The position numbers were made by a program, and so were the translations under genes. The notes under the pieces are model-generated. The model did not search any database and was not told the DNA's origin. It saw only the letters and a program-made list of their open reading frames with translations. Shown piece after piece: positions 7,872-15,965 of a stretch of 64,000 nt of DNA; position 1 is the first letter of the stretch, and every line of letters starts with the position of its first letter. The stretch is from F23-D06 sp947165685 (GTDB taxonomy: Bacteria; Bacteroidota; Bacteroidia; Bacteroidales; WCHB1-69), in assembly GCA_947165685.1 (NCBI GenBank), contig CAMVBK010000011.1:7294-71293 (forward strand), read 5' to 3'.

Positions 7872-7899
7872 CCAGCAAAAAAAACAACATCTGAACATT

Positions 7900-8325
7900 A
7901 TGACAAACAATGAAAACAAGAGCGGGATTTTCGGACCAATATATGATCAGTTTTGTGCTCAGCCGAAGCTTGCCATCAGACACTTGATGAAAATGCAAAC
8001 GGGAGAGTGCCCAAAAGCATTATACCGCGAGGATATTGGCTATATTGATATTGTTTGGGGCGAGAATGATCCGAAAACTAACAGGGGGTTTGGGTTAAAA
8101 CATATTGTGGAAAAACATGGTGCTAACATAAACGAGTTAGGCTTTGAGGTAGAAGATTTCATTCCAATTGTGGTGCAGTTCGGGAATTTATCTGTAAAAA
8201 AATCAGACAACAAGAAACAGATATTGGAGAGCGAAACTTTTAGGATAGTTATTCAGACTCGATGGGACAACCAAGAAAAAGTCTTTTTGTTAACAGCCTT
8301 TGACCTAAGAAAAAAGCCCGAGTGA
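7900..8325 (+). CDS. PBECR-like (barnase/EndoU/colicin E5/RelE fold) nuclease, orphan toxin
   Basis: A 141-residue protein with the pattern GYIDIVWGE, GFGLKHIVEKHG, then a C-terminal strand KVFLLTAFDLRKK. This order (IDLVWG, GLxHIxxxH, LLTAF) is typical of the phage-associated Barnase/EndoU/ColicinE5/D-RelE-like ribonuclease domains. The His of GLKHI and His of EKHG are likely catalytic. Such domains usually sit at the end of large phage or ICE polyvalent proteins or polymorphic toxins; here it stands alone with its own promoter and no obvious antitoxin or immunity gene. The locus is AT-rich. Its stop codon lies inside a terminator hairpin shared with a candidate antisense-side RNA. Toxic activity is inference. 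Confidence 0.65.
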   Translation: MTNNENKSGIFGPIYDQFCAQPKLAIRHLMKMQTGECPKALYREDIGYIDIVWGENDPKTNRGFGLKHIVEKHGANINELGFEVEDFIPIVVQFGNLSVKKSDNKKQILESETFRIVIQTRWDNQEKVFLLTAFDLRKKPE

Positions 8326-8400
8326 TTCGGGCTATTTCTTGGGACCATCAGGACTGCACTCGTTGATGATTTTACGACAGAGACACTCCCTCTATCAACG
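8310..8400 (-). ncRNA. Candidate small RNA convergent with the toxin gene
   Basis: A perfect -7 box (8404-8411) would start a minus-strand transcript at about 8400. The predicted RNA begins with a stem whose arms are CGTTGAT (8400-8394) and ATCAACG (8367-8361). It continues about 40 bases and ends in the hairpin AGCCCGA/TCGGGCT followed by TTTTTTCTT. No minus-strand coding frame follows. The last 16 or so bases overlap the 3' end of the toxin message. Confidence 0.5.
8315..8333. terminator. Bidirectional terminator at the toxin stop codon
   Basis: Arms AGCCCGA and TCGGGCT. The toxin TGA lies in the loop region. The minus-strand side has a strong T tract; the plus side has ATTTCTT. Confidence 0.75.
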
Positions 8401-8403
8401 CTG

Positions 8404-8411
8404 CAAAGATA
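8404..8411 (-). promoter_or_regulatory. Orphan -7 box driving the candidate small RNA
   Basis: TATCTTTG on the minus strand with an upstream A/T-run, the same context as other promoters in this window. The nearest TTG is 15 bases away, shorter than usual. No minus-strand gene starts below it. Confidence 0.5.
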
Positions 8412-8504
8412 CATTTTTTTTTAATCCAAGCATTGCTCGATGATTTTTTTAGAAAATGTATCGCGAAAGCGTTGAAACAGCAGGACTCTCCGGCGAAAAC
8501 CGCC

Positions 8505-9641
8505 CTATGCCATTTCCCCCAACTCCACCACCACCGCATACCGCGTCCTCTCCGTGATGGGGTTCAGTGCCATTACGCCCAACCACCACAACCCGTCGCG
8601 GGATTCCATTCCCGTGCGCAAACACGCACGGTCGCGCGTGTCAACAGTTCCGCGGACAATCCGGAACGAGCCCCGTGCCTCGGGATGGCAGTACCTTGCG
8701 TAGATGTCGTGCGCCGCCAGCCCCATCGTCTTCCGCAAGTTCACCTCCACGAACGGGTGCAGTTTGCATTTTCCATCTTCTTGATAGACAAACATATCGA
8801 CACCGGCCTCGCCGTCGTAGTGCGGGGCGACCTCCTGTCGCAGAAAATCGCTGACGAGCGACTGGACGACGGCCAGCTCTTCAATGTTAACATAGAGGGA
8901 AAGAGCCTGTAGAATAGCGGAATCCGGCATCAGCAGGTTGCCGCCGTAGCCGTAATGCTCGGTCTTGAAGAGCGAATAGCCCCGGAAGATGACCTCCCCG
9001 TTCCGGCATTCGAACTCCATCGCAAAGTCCTGGACCACCGTGTACATCCGTTCCGCGATGAGACCGCCCTGCCGTTTCAAGACCCCTGCGGCCTGCCGAA
9101 GGAGCGTGGGCGTGCAGGCATGATGCGCGTACAAATGCCCGCGCCCGTTGCCCGAGTACGGCGACTTGAAAATCGCGTCCGTCACCCGCGCCACGAACTT
9201 TTCAACATCCCGGATCTCCGTAAGGAATTCGGGAGTTGCGGGCAGGTCTTCCGGATGCGGACAGCGGTCACGGAGGAACTCCATCGCGGTGATGGCGGTC
9301 TTGCGGTGCGCCAACTCGCGGAGTTTCGTCAACCGTGCCTCCGACGGCAGAAACGACTCCCCCACCCCGATGCGCCGCAACTGATACACCACCGCCGCGT
9401 CCCATCCCCACGGCGTCACCTTCGTGATCCGGTCCGCATTCTCCATCGGGGCGAAATTCTTCTGAAATTCCTGACCGAAAGGGCGATAGGCATCGCACAC
9501 AAGTGCATCCTTGTCCACAAGATAACGCATAAACGGTGCGCAGTCGTAGGCGAACTGCGCCGCCGACCGTAAAGTGACGTACTGCGGCTGATTATCCGCC
9601 AACGCGTAGTCGTGCTCTGGATTGAAAAGGAGAAGGTTCAT
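8505..9641 (-). CDS. ATP-grasp-like protein of unknown substrate
   Basis: A 378-residue protein beginning MNLLLFNPEHDYALA. Middle features KSPYSGNGRGHLY, a GGLIAERM/VQDFAMEFE stretch and GVDMFVY followed by HPFVEVNLRKTMG resemble the glycine-rich loop, ATP-contact strand and metal-binding E-x-N of ATP-grasp ligases. The family is common in Bacteroidota as a conserved hypothetical. No partner gene gives away the substrate: the neighbours are an acquired toxin and a secreted CHU_C protein. Part of its 3' region is also found as a decayed fragment at 7579-7653. Confidence 0.7.
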   Translation of the reverse strand: MNLLLFNPEHDYALADNQPQYVTLRSAAQFAYDCAPFMRYLVDKDALVCDAYRPFGQEFQKNFAPMENADRITKVTPWGWDAAVVYQLRRIGVGESFLPSEARLTKLRELAHRKTAITAMEFLRDRCPHPEDLPATPEFLTEIRDVEKFVARVTDAIFKSPYSGNGRGHLYAHHACTPTLLRQAAGVLKRQGGLIAERMYTVVQDFAMEFECRNGEVIFRGYSLFKTEHYGYGGNLLMPDSAILQALSLYVNIEELAVVQSLVSDFLRQEVAPHYDGEAGVDMFVYQEDGKCKLHPFVEVNLRKTMGLAAHDIYARYCHPEARGSFRIVRGTVDTRDRACLRTGMESRDGLWWLGVMALNPITERTRYAVVVELGEMA

Positions 9642-9647
9642 AGAAGC

Positions 9648-9681
9648 GGTTTCAGGTTTCAGGTTTCAGGTTTCAGGTTTC
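9648..9681. repeat. Heptamer tandem repeat TTTCAGG
   Basis: About five consecutive copies of TTTCAGG fill the gap between the 3' end of the CHU_C gene and the next start codon. Confidence 0.85.
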
Positions 9682-12301
9682 ACAGCACCGCCACGCTGCC
9701 GGTGAAGACGTAGGGCTTCCCATGCGGGTCGGTGCAGCGGATAATCCAATTATAGACAGCGTTCACGGACGACTTTCCATTCTGGCGGCCGTCCCAGCAG
9801 AAGTTCTTGTCGCCGGAATAGAAAACGAGCTCCCCCCAACGGTCAAAGACACTGATGCTGAAATCGACGATCTGGCTCTTGTCGGATTCGGAAAGCTGGA
9901 ACGCGTCGTTCAGCCCGTCGCCCTTGCTGGGCGTGATGGCGTTGGGTAGCAGGATGCTCAGCGGGCAGAACGGGATGTTGAACTGCTCCACCTGCTCGCA
10001 AACGCCGTTGGAGGCCGTGAGGGTGTAAAGGCCGCTTTCGGTGACAACGATGGACGTACCCACCTCGCCCGTGCTCCACAAATAGTCGTCGAAACTGCCT
10101 TCCACCGACAGTTCCGTCTCGCGCGTGCTGCAGAAGTCGGGATTGGAGACGGACGTCCGCAGGAAGGTGTCGAGGAGCGTAAGATGCAGCGTGACCGCAC
10201 TGTCGCAGTCGTGCACGGAAGTGAAATAGCGCGTGTAATCACCAGACTCTAAGAAGGTTTCCCCGTTCCAGCCATACTGCCCGCACGCAGTCTCCCACAC
10301 CTCGCTCTCGGCCGGATGCCCGATGTCAAGGTGCAGCGTGACGGTGCTGTCGCAACCGTTCTGGGACACGAAATCCTTGACATAGTCGCCGCTTTCGTTC
10401 AACGTGTCGCCCGCCCAGACATATTGCTCGCACGCGAAAACCGTCTGCTCTTGCTGCCAGTGGCGTTCGACGACCAGATTCAAGAGAATGACGCTGTCAC
10501 AGCCGTGCCGGTCTTCGATTCTCTGTAAACCGGTGAACCAGCTCTCCGGCCAGCCTGGATGTAAGGTGAACATCTGGTTGAGAAACTCCGCGCTCATGGA
10601 GAAACCGTATTCCGTGTAGTCGTAGCCTTGGCAGATGGTGTCTCGCAAAAAGGTGGTGTCGGCAAGAACATAGTTGCGCAGCTCGATGGTGTCGGCAGCC
10701 GAGCAGTTGGAGTTGCCGGAAGTGGCCGTAACCGAATAGATTCCCGGTTCCGAAGTGTGGAATCCCGAGGCGGTGGAGCCCGTGTTCCAAAGATATTGGC
10801 AAGTGCCGCAAGCCGCCGCGGGGTGAAGATAGACGCTCGTTCCTGGGCAAACTGTGGTGTCTTCCCCAAGCGATATTTCCGGATATGGGTGCACCGTGAC
10901 GGGGAACGAAGCGTCGAACTGGCAACCGAAGCTGTCGATGACCGTGAACGCGACGGGTTGCACACCTGGGGCCAACGCCGTAATGTTGTGGCCGTTTTCC
11001 ACACCATTGCCAGACAGGAAGAACGTATCCACTCCCACGCTGTACCCCCAGGCTGTGGGCATCAGCTGCGGGTTCAACGCCAGCTCCCAATCCGTGATGT
11101 AGCCGTTGTCATGCTCCAGCATGTCCTGTACCTGGATGCACCAGTTGCCGTTGAGCGGGCATCCCACCAACGACCCGAAACTTTGGTAGGGATGATAGAC
11201 CTGCGTCATCTGAGCCACATTCGTCGAATCGATGCTGTAGGAATGCAGAGCATCGAAAAAAGGCGACAGCTCCGTGTCCCAATGGGGATTGTAGTGGCCG
11301 ATGAAATTGCTGGAGCTGAAGAAGTTGCCGTTGTCGGAAGCATACTGGTAGCCGAGGGTGTTGTTGTTGGACCAGACGTAGTTCCACGGCTCGCCGATGG
11401 GGTTGAGTGCGGCATTGCAGCTGCCGCCGTCGGGGCGGTAGGCGCTGCCGAGGTTGACGCGGAAGTGATACGGTGTCGGGGGATAGGTGCTCTCGTCGTA
11501 CGTGGACACGAAGTTCGGGTAAGGCAGTATGGTGCTGGAGCTTCCGTTGGGGCAGAAAATCTGGATCTTGATGTCTTCGACGGCGGAGTGCTCCATCCGG
11601 AGCCGCACGTAGAGGATGTCATTGGCGGAAGTGAGCGTGGCGTTCGCGGGGAACTCCGTGAAGGTGACGTTGGAACGATAGTACAGGCCGTAGGGAGGGC
11701 AGTTCTCGCCGTCGGGCAGGAAGACAGTATCGCGCACCGACAAGGCCACCGGCTGCACGAAGCCCACGGTCCGAAGGACGACATTGCTGCTGCTGTCGGT
11801 GCCAACACTCGGCACAAACACCTGGCCTTCACACAGTTCTGGCATATTAAACGTACCCGCAATCGGGTTGGCCGACGAGCGAACCCGGAAGGTGACAACC
11901 TGTTGCGCAGGGCAGCCCAACGTGTCGGCGGCCGTCACCGACACCTCGCAGCCGTTGCCCGTCGTGAAGATGTGCGCCACCGAGTCGAGGCCCGTGCCGC
12001 TCAGCGTGACCGAGTTCTCCAAATGCCAGGAGAAAGTCGTCGTGGCATCGCGCTGCGTATAGATCCCCTCGCCGTACACTCCCTTCACCGCAAAGTGGAC
12101 CTCCACGCCGGGACAAAGATCGATATAGCCGTAACCGTCGTCGGGATTCAGCACGGGCAAGTGCGAGCAACGGGCGGAGTCGAGGACAATCTGGAACGGC
12201 TGGCAGCCGGTGTGCACGTCCGTCTGGGCAACGACACTCGTGCGGAGCGTCATTGTCGTGAGCACAAGCACTATGAGGTGTTTTCTCATTTTCCGCTGCA
12301 T
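9680..12301 (-). CDS. Large secreted protein with P-domain-like region and CHU_C (type B T9SS) tail
   Basis: An 873-residue secreted protein. The signal peptide is KHLIVLVLTTMTLRTSVVAQ; the true start may be the fifth codon (12289), which gives a better leader length. Residues about 190-440 resemble a proprotein-convertase P domain (NGNWCIQVQDM, NGYITDWELALNP). Then come repeated units of the form ACxxYxWxG...SGDY...CDSxVTLHL (at least two clear copies). The last 100 residues form a gliding-motility-associated C-terminal domain (NAITPSKGDGLNDAF, FDRWGELVF, GSVAVL), the export signal for type IX secretion. It shares this architecture with the gene at 22290-24050. The surface role is unknown; adhesion is plausible. 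Confidence 0.85.
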   Translation of the reverse strand: MQRKMRKHLIVLVLTTMTLRTSVVAQTDVHTGCQPFQIVLDSARCSHLPVLNPDDGYGYIDLCPGVEVHFAVKGVYGEGIYTQRDATTTFSWHLENSVTLSGTGLDSVAHIFTTGNGCEVSVTAADTLGCPAQQVVTFRVRSSANPIAGTFNMPELCEGQVFVPSVGTDSSSNVVLRTVGFVQPVALSVRDTVFLPDGENCPPYGLYYRSNVTFTEFPANATLTSANDILYVRLRMEHSAVEDIKIQIFCPNGSSSTILPYPNFVSTYDESTYPPTPYHFRVNLGSAYRPDGGSCNAALNPIGEPWNYVWSNNNTLGYQYASDNGNFFSSSNFIGHYNPHWDTELSPFFDALHSYSIDSTNVAQMTQVYHPYQSFGSLVGCPLNGNWCIQVQDMLEHDNGYITDWELALNPQLMPTAWGYSVGVDTFFLSGNGVENGHNITALAPGVQPVAFTVIDSFGCQFDASFPVTVHPYPEISLGEDTTVCPGTSVYLHPAAACGTCQYLWNTGSTASGFHTSEPGIYSVTATSGNSNCSAADTIELRNYVLADTTFLRDTICQGYDYTEYGFSMSAEFLNQMFTLHPGWPESWFTGLQRIEDRHGCDSVILLNLVVERHWQQEQTVFACEQYVWAGDTLNESGDYVKDFVSQNGCDSTVTLHLDIGHPAESEVWETACGQYGWNGETFLESGDYTRYFTSVHDCDSAVTLHLTLLDTFLRTSVSNPDFCSTRETELSVEGSFDDYLWSTGEVGTSIVVTESGLYTLTASNGVCEQVEQFNIPFCPLSILLPNAITPSKGDGLNDAFQLSESDKSQIVDFSISVFDRWGELVFYSGDKNFCWDGRQNGKSSVNAVYNWIIRCTDPHGKPYVFTGSVAVL

Positions 12302-12313
12302 TTTTCAGGAGTG

Positions 12314-12321
12314 CAAAAGTA
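12314..12321 (-). promoter_or_regulatory. -7 box of the large CHU_C gene
   Basis: TACTTTTG on the minus strand, close to the start codon; no good -33 TTG at standard spacing. Confidence 0.45.
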
Positions 12322-12382
12322 CAAAAAAAACGTGACAGACATTCCCCATCTGAAGAGCCGTCACACATATCCAAGGATTTAT

Positions 12383-12390
12383 TATCTTTG
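12383..12390 (+). promoter_or_regulatory. -7 box of the dipeptidyl peptidase gene
   Basis: TATCTTTG followed by CC, 19 bases before the ATG. Divergent from the CHU_C promoter. Confidence 0.5.
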
Positions 12391-12409
12391 CCCCTTAAAA
12401 TTCCGCATT

Positions 12410-14599
12410 ATGAGAAAATATGTATTGTCAGCGTTAATTCTTTTGCTATTAAGTGTTTGCGGGTTCGCGCAGACCAAGAAAATCACCGTGGAGGACATCT
12501 GGGACAACTTCTCGTTCTATCCCCGCGGCGTGGCCGGCTACACCGCCATGCCCGTGAGCGACGACTATACCGTCCTCAAGCGTGCAGGCATCGAGCGTCA
12601 CCATTTCAGCGACGGTTCCGTGGCCGGCATCATCCTGTCGCACAGCGATTTGAGCGATGCCTCCAAGGGACGTCTCTCCATCGCCGGCATCAGCGACTAC
12701 GCCTTCTCCTCCGATGAGAAGAAAATCGTGCTCGCTTTCGACCAAGAAAGCATCTACCGCCGTTCCTCGTTAGCTCACTATTACATCTATGATATTGAAA
12801 ACAAGCGGCTTATGCCCGTTTCTGACACCGCCCACCTGCTGCGCTTCGCCGAACTCTCCAAAGACGGAAGCAAGGTGGTCTTCGCCCGCGACTGCGACCT
12901 CTACTACCAGGACCTGGCCTCCGGCAAGGTGGTACGCATCACGAAGGACGGCAAGCCCAACCACATCCTCAACGGCTTCGCCGACTGGGTCTATGAGGAG
13001 GAACTCGACATGTCGCAGGCCGCCTCGTTCTCGCCCGACGGCACCAAAATCGCCTACCTGCGCTTCGACGAGAGCCGCGTGAAAGAGTTCACCATGCCGA
13101 TGTACGACAACCTCTACCCCACCGAATTCAAGTACAAATACCCGAAGGCCGGCGAGGACAATTCCCTTGTCGAGGTCCACATCTACGACCTCGCGACCGG
13201 CACCGACACCAAACTCGACCTCGGCGACAACTCCAACTGTTACTTCCCGCGCGTCTATTGGCTGCCCAACAGCCGAGACGCCGTCGTGCTGAAACTCAAC
13301 CGCCACCAGAACCAGCTCGACTTCATCCGCTACAACACGGTCACCAAGGCGCAGGACATCATCTACACCGACAAAAACGACAAGTGGCTGGACGTGACCG
13401 ACAACTACTACTTCCTGGCCGACAATAACTCCATGATCGTCACTTCCGAGCGTAACGGCTTCAACCACATTTACAAACTAATGTTCGGCGGCGCCCTCGT
13501 CCAACTCACCTCTGGAGAGTGGGAAGTCAATGAAATCCAATATGTTAATGAAGCAAAAAAGCAGATTTACTACCTCTCGAATGAATCGGGCGTGCTCAAC
13601 CGCGATCTTTACGTCATCAATTATGATGGCAAGAAGCAAAAGAAACAGCTGCTGACTGCCGGCAACGGTTGGGCGAGCACGGAGTTCTGTCCGAACGGCA
13701 ACTACTACCGCTTGCAGTATTCCGACCTGAACACCCTGCCGAAATACACCATCAACGACAAAACGGGCAAGGAGTTGCGCGTGCTCAACGACAACCAGAA
13801 CATCCAAAACGTCATGAACGACTACGGCTTCGTGAAGCGCGAAATCATCAGCTTCACCACGAAGGACGGCGTGACGCTGTACGGCTGGATGATGAAGCCC
13901 GCCAATTTCGACCCGAGCAAGAAGTATCCGGTGATGATGAATTGCTACGGCGGCCCCGGCTCGCAGCAGGTGATGAACGCCTACAGCAGTGCGCAGGACC
14001 TCGCCTTCTACCAGATGCTGGCGCAGCACGGCTACATCAGCGTCTGCGTTGACGGGCGCGGCACGGCCACCCGCGGCGATGCCTTCAAGAAGGTGATTTA
14101 CCAGCAGATGGGCAAGTACGAGGCCATCGACCAGATTGCGGCGGCCAACTGGCTCAAGACCCTGAGCTACGTCGATGGCGACCGCATCGGCATTTGGGGC
14201 TGGAGCTTCGGCGGCTACCTCTCCGCGCTCTCCATGTTCCGCGGCGACGGAGCCTTCAAGATGGCCATCTCCGTGGCTCCCGTCACCAACTGGCGCTACT
14301 ACGACAACATCTACACCGAACGGTTCATGCGCACCCCGCAGGAAAACCCCGACGGCTACGACCTCAACTCCCCGACCACATACGCCAAAGACCTCAAAGG
14401 CAAGTATTTGCTGATTCACGGCACTGCCGACGACAACGTCCACTTCCAGAACGCCATGGAGTTGGTGAAGGGCTTGAACGAGGCCGGCATCGAGTACGAC
14501 CAGTTCTTCTTCCCCAACAAGAACCACTTCATCATGGGCGGGAACACCCGAACATACCTCTACAACAAACTACGAAAATACATCTTGGAGAATCTATAG
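12410..14599 (+). CDS. Dipeptidyl peptidase IV (S9B family)
   Basis: Secreted or periplasmic serine exopeptidase releasing X-Pro or X-Ala dipeptides. It has 729 residues with signal peptide YVLSALILLLLSVCGFAQ. An N-terminal beta-propeller contains the DPP-IV glutamate motif DWVYEEELDM; the C-terminal alpha/beta-hydrolase has catalytic Ser599 in GWSFGGY, an Asp at 674 (GTADDNVHF) and His706 (NKNHF). The start at 12410 is set by the signal peptide and the -7 box at 12383; the frame stays open far upstream only because it is the reverse of the CHU_C gene. Together with the T9SS cargo it points to peptide-based nutrition. A strong hairpin terminator follows. Confidence 0.93.
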   Translation: MRKYVLSALILLLLSVCGFAQTKKITVEDIWDNFSFYPRGVAGYTAMPVSDDYTVLKRAGIERHHFSDGSVAGIILSHSDLSDASKGRLSIAGISDYAFSSDEKKIVLAFDQESIYRRSSLAHYYIYDIENKRLMPVSDTAHLLRFAELSKDGSKVVFARDCDLYYQDLASGKVVRITKDGKPNHILNGFADWVYEEELDMSQAASFSPDGTKIAYLRFDESRVKEFTMPMYDNLYPTEFKYKYPKAGEDNSLVEVHIYDLATGTDTKLDLGDNSNCYFPRVYWLPNSRDAVVLKLNRHQNQLDFIRYNTVTKAQDIIYTDKNDKWLDVTDNYYFLADNNSMIVTSERNGFNHIYKLMFGGALVQLTSGEWEVNEIQYVNEAKKQIYYLSNESGVLNRDLYVINYDGKKQKKQLLTAGNGWASTEFCPNGNYYRLQYSDLNTLPKYTINDKTGKELRVLNDNQNIQNVMNDYGFVKREIISFTTKDGVTLYGWMMKPANFDPSKKYPVMMNCYGGPGSQQVMNAYSSAQDLAFYQMLAQHGYISVCVDGRGTATRGDAFKKVIYQQMGKYEAIDQIAAANWLKTLSYVDGDRIGIWGWSFGGYLSALSMFRGDGAFKMAISVAPVTNWRYYDNIYTERFMRTPQENPDGYDLNSPTTYAKDLKGKYLLIHGTADDNVHFQNAMELVKGLNEAGIEYDQFFFPNKNHFIMGGNTRTYLYNKLRKYILENL

Positions 14600-14605
14600 A
14601 CAAGT

Positions 14606-14642
14606 AGCGCCACCCTCAACGAGAAGGTGGCGCTGTTTTTTT
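14606..14642 (+). terminator. Terminator of the dipeptidyl peptidase gene
   Basis: Arms AGCGCCACC and GGTGGCGCT with a run of seven T after the stem. It overlaps the 3' end of the convergent Arc-like gene. Confidence 0.85.
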
Positions 14643-14810
14643 GGCATCCGCTTGCGTCCCGGCTTTCCCAGGCAACCGCCCCGCCTTCTTCAACGCAGCA
14701 TGGAGAATCCATTCGATCTGGCCGTTGGCACTGCGAAACTCCTCCGCCGCCCACTTCTCCACCGCATCGAAAATCTCTTTGTCCACCCGCAAAGCGAAAT
14801 TCTTCTTCAT
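14616..14810 (-). CDS. Arc-like ribbon-helix-helix DNA-binding protein
   Basis: A 64-residue protein with KKNFALRVDKEIFDAVEKWA then RSANGQIEWILHAALKKAGR, matching the Arc-type ribbon-helix-helix fold: a beta strand for DNA contact, followed by two helices with the RSxNxQI turn. It lies 31 bases downstream of the SPFH gene and is probably co-transcribed. The last residues (QADAKKTAPPSR) are encoded within the terminator region of the opposite gene and are likely non-essential. It could regulate the SPFH operon, but no operator is identified. Confidence 0.8.
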   Translation of the reverse strand: MKKNFALRVDKEIFDAVEKWAAEEFRSANGQIEWILHAALKKAGRLPGKAGTQADAKKTAPPSR

Positions 14811-14841
14811 AATCTTCCTAAACTTCCTAAACTCACTAAAC

Positions 14842-15813
14842 TCACTGATACAGCGTCCCCGTGTTAATCACCGGCGAAGCGGACTCGTCGGCGCAAAGCA
14901 CCACCAAGAGATTGGAAACCATGGCGGCCTTGCGTTCCTCGTCCAACTCCACGATTTTGTCAGCGGAGAGTTTCTTAAGGGCGAGATCGACCATGCTGAC
15001 AGCGCCCTCCACGATTTTCTCGCGGGCGGAGATGATGGCGTCGGCCTGCTGGCGGCGCAGCATCACGCTGGCGATTTCAGCGGCATAGGCCAGGTAGTTG
15101 ATACGTGCCTCCACCACTTCGATGCCGGCGATTTCCAAATGCTTGCGCAGCTCGCCCTCCAGGCGTTCGTTGATTTCCTCGCCGCCGGAGCGCAGTGTCA
15201 CGCCCTGGTCGTCGCGGTCCATGTTGTCGTAGGCGTACAGCCCCGCCACCTTGCGCAACGCGGCGTCGCTCTGCACTCGCACGAACGAGTCGAAGCTCTT
15301 GACCGACTTCATCGCCGTCTCCGTGACGGTGGTCCGGACATCCGAATCGACCTCGAAACAGGCCTTGTAGGTGTCGCTGATCTTCCACACCAGCACCAAG
15401 CCGATCATGATGGGGTTGCCGTTCTTGTCGTTCACCTTGATGGGCTCAACGTCCATGTTTTTGGCACGCAGCGACAGTTTCTCCTTGCTGTAGAAGGGGT
15501 TGACCCAGAAAAAGCCATTCTGTTTCACCGTGCCGGAATACTTGCCGAAGAAGGTGAGCACCCGCGATTCGTTGGGCTGCACGACGATGAAGCCCGCCAG
15601 GTGCATAATCCAGAGGACCAGCATCAGGAAACCGACGCAGATGGGGAGCAGCAGCCACGGGGTGACTTCGCCATCAGCATCCGTTATGCATCCTAATTTA
15701 GCGAGTTTCACCACTATCCAAATGGAGAACACTAACAGCGCGAGATTGATCAACAGGTGCAGAAATCCATTGTTTCCCGCACTCATTTTCTTTTCAAATT
15801 CATTGTTGTTCAT
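14842..15813 (-). CDS. SPFH/Band-7 membrane protein
   Basis: A 323-residue prohibitin/stomatin-type membrane scaffold. Two hydrophobic segments near residues 17-38 and 52-75 are followed by the SPFH start GFIVVQPNESRVLTFFGKY. After that come a NGFFWVNPFY turn, a long helical region (INERLEGELRKHLEIAGIEV) and a short C-terminal tail. The family organises membrane microdomains or protease complexes. Coupling to an Arc-like regulator downstream is a pattern I associate with Bacteroidota. The promoter lies in a shared region with the patatin gene. Confidence 0.85.
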   Translation of the reverse strand: MNNNEFEKKMSAGNNGFLHLLINLALLVFSIWIVVKLAKLGCITDADGEVTPWLLLPICVGFLMLVLWIMHLAGFIVVQPNESRVLTFFGKYSGTVKQNGFFWVNPFYSKEKLSLRAKNMDVEPIKVNDKNGNPIMIGLVLVWKISDTYKACFEVDSDVRTTVTETAMKSVKSFDSFVRVQSDAALRKVAGLYAYDNMDRDDQGVTLRSGGEEINERLEGELRKHLEIAGIEVVEARINYLAYAAEIASVMLRRQQADAIISAREKIVEGAVSMVDLALKKLSADKIVELDEERKAAMVSNLLVVLCADESASPVINTGTLYQ

Positions 15814-15864
15814 AACTTTACAGATTTTATTTGTGATTAAAACAATATCATTTTAATATCACGG

Positions 15865-15872
15865 CAAAAATA
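15865..15872 (-). promoter_or_regulatory. -7 box of the SPFH-Arc operon
   Basis: TATTTTTG on the minus strand, about 50 bases before the start codon, followed upstream by an A/T run. Confidence 0.5.
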
Positions 15873-15918
15873 CATTTTTTTTTCAAAAACAGCTGTTTTA
15901 TTTTTGAAACTGATTTTT

Positions 15919-15926
15919 TATTTTTG
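15919..15926 (+). promoter_or_regulatory. -7 box of the patatin gene
   Basis: TATTTTTG followed by C, 39 bases before the chosen ATG. It rules out the earlier in-frame codon at 15924. Confidence 0.5.
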
Positions 15927-15965
15927 CACGTGTTTTCTTTTTCTTGGAATAAGTTTCATAGAAGA

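Noticed and set aside
10628..12409. Long open frame in phase with, and upstream of, the DPP-IV gene
   Set aside because: It is the reverse of the large CHU_C gene, whose biased codon use keeps the opposite frame open; the signal peptide and -7 box place the real start at 12410.
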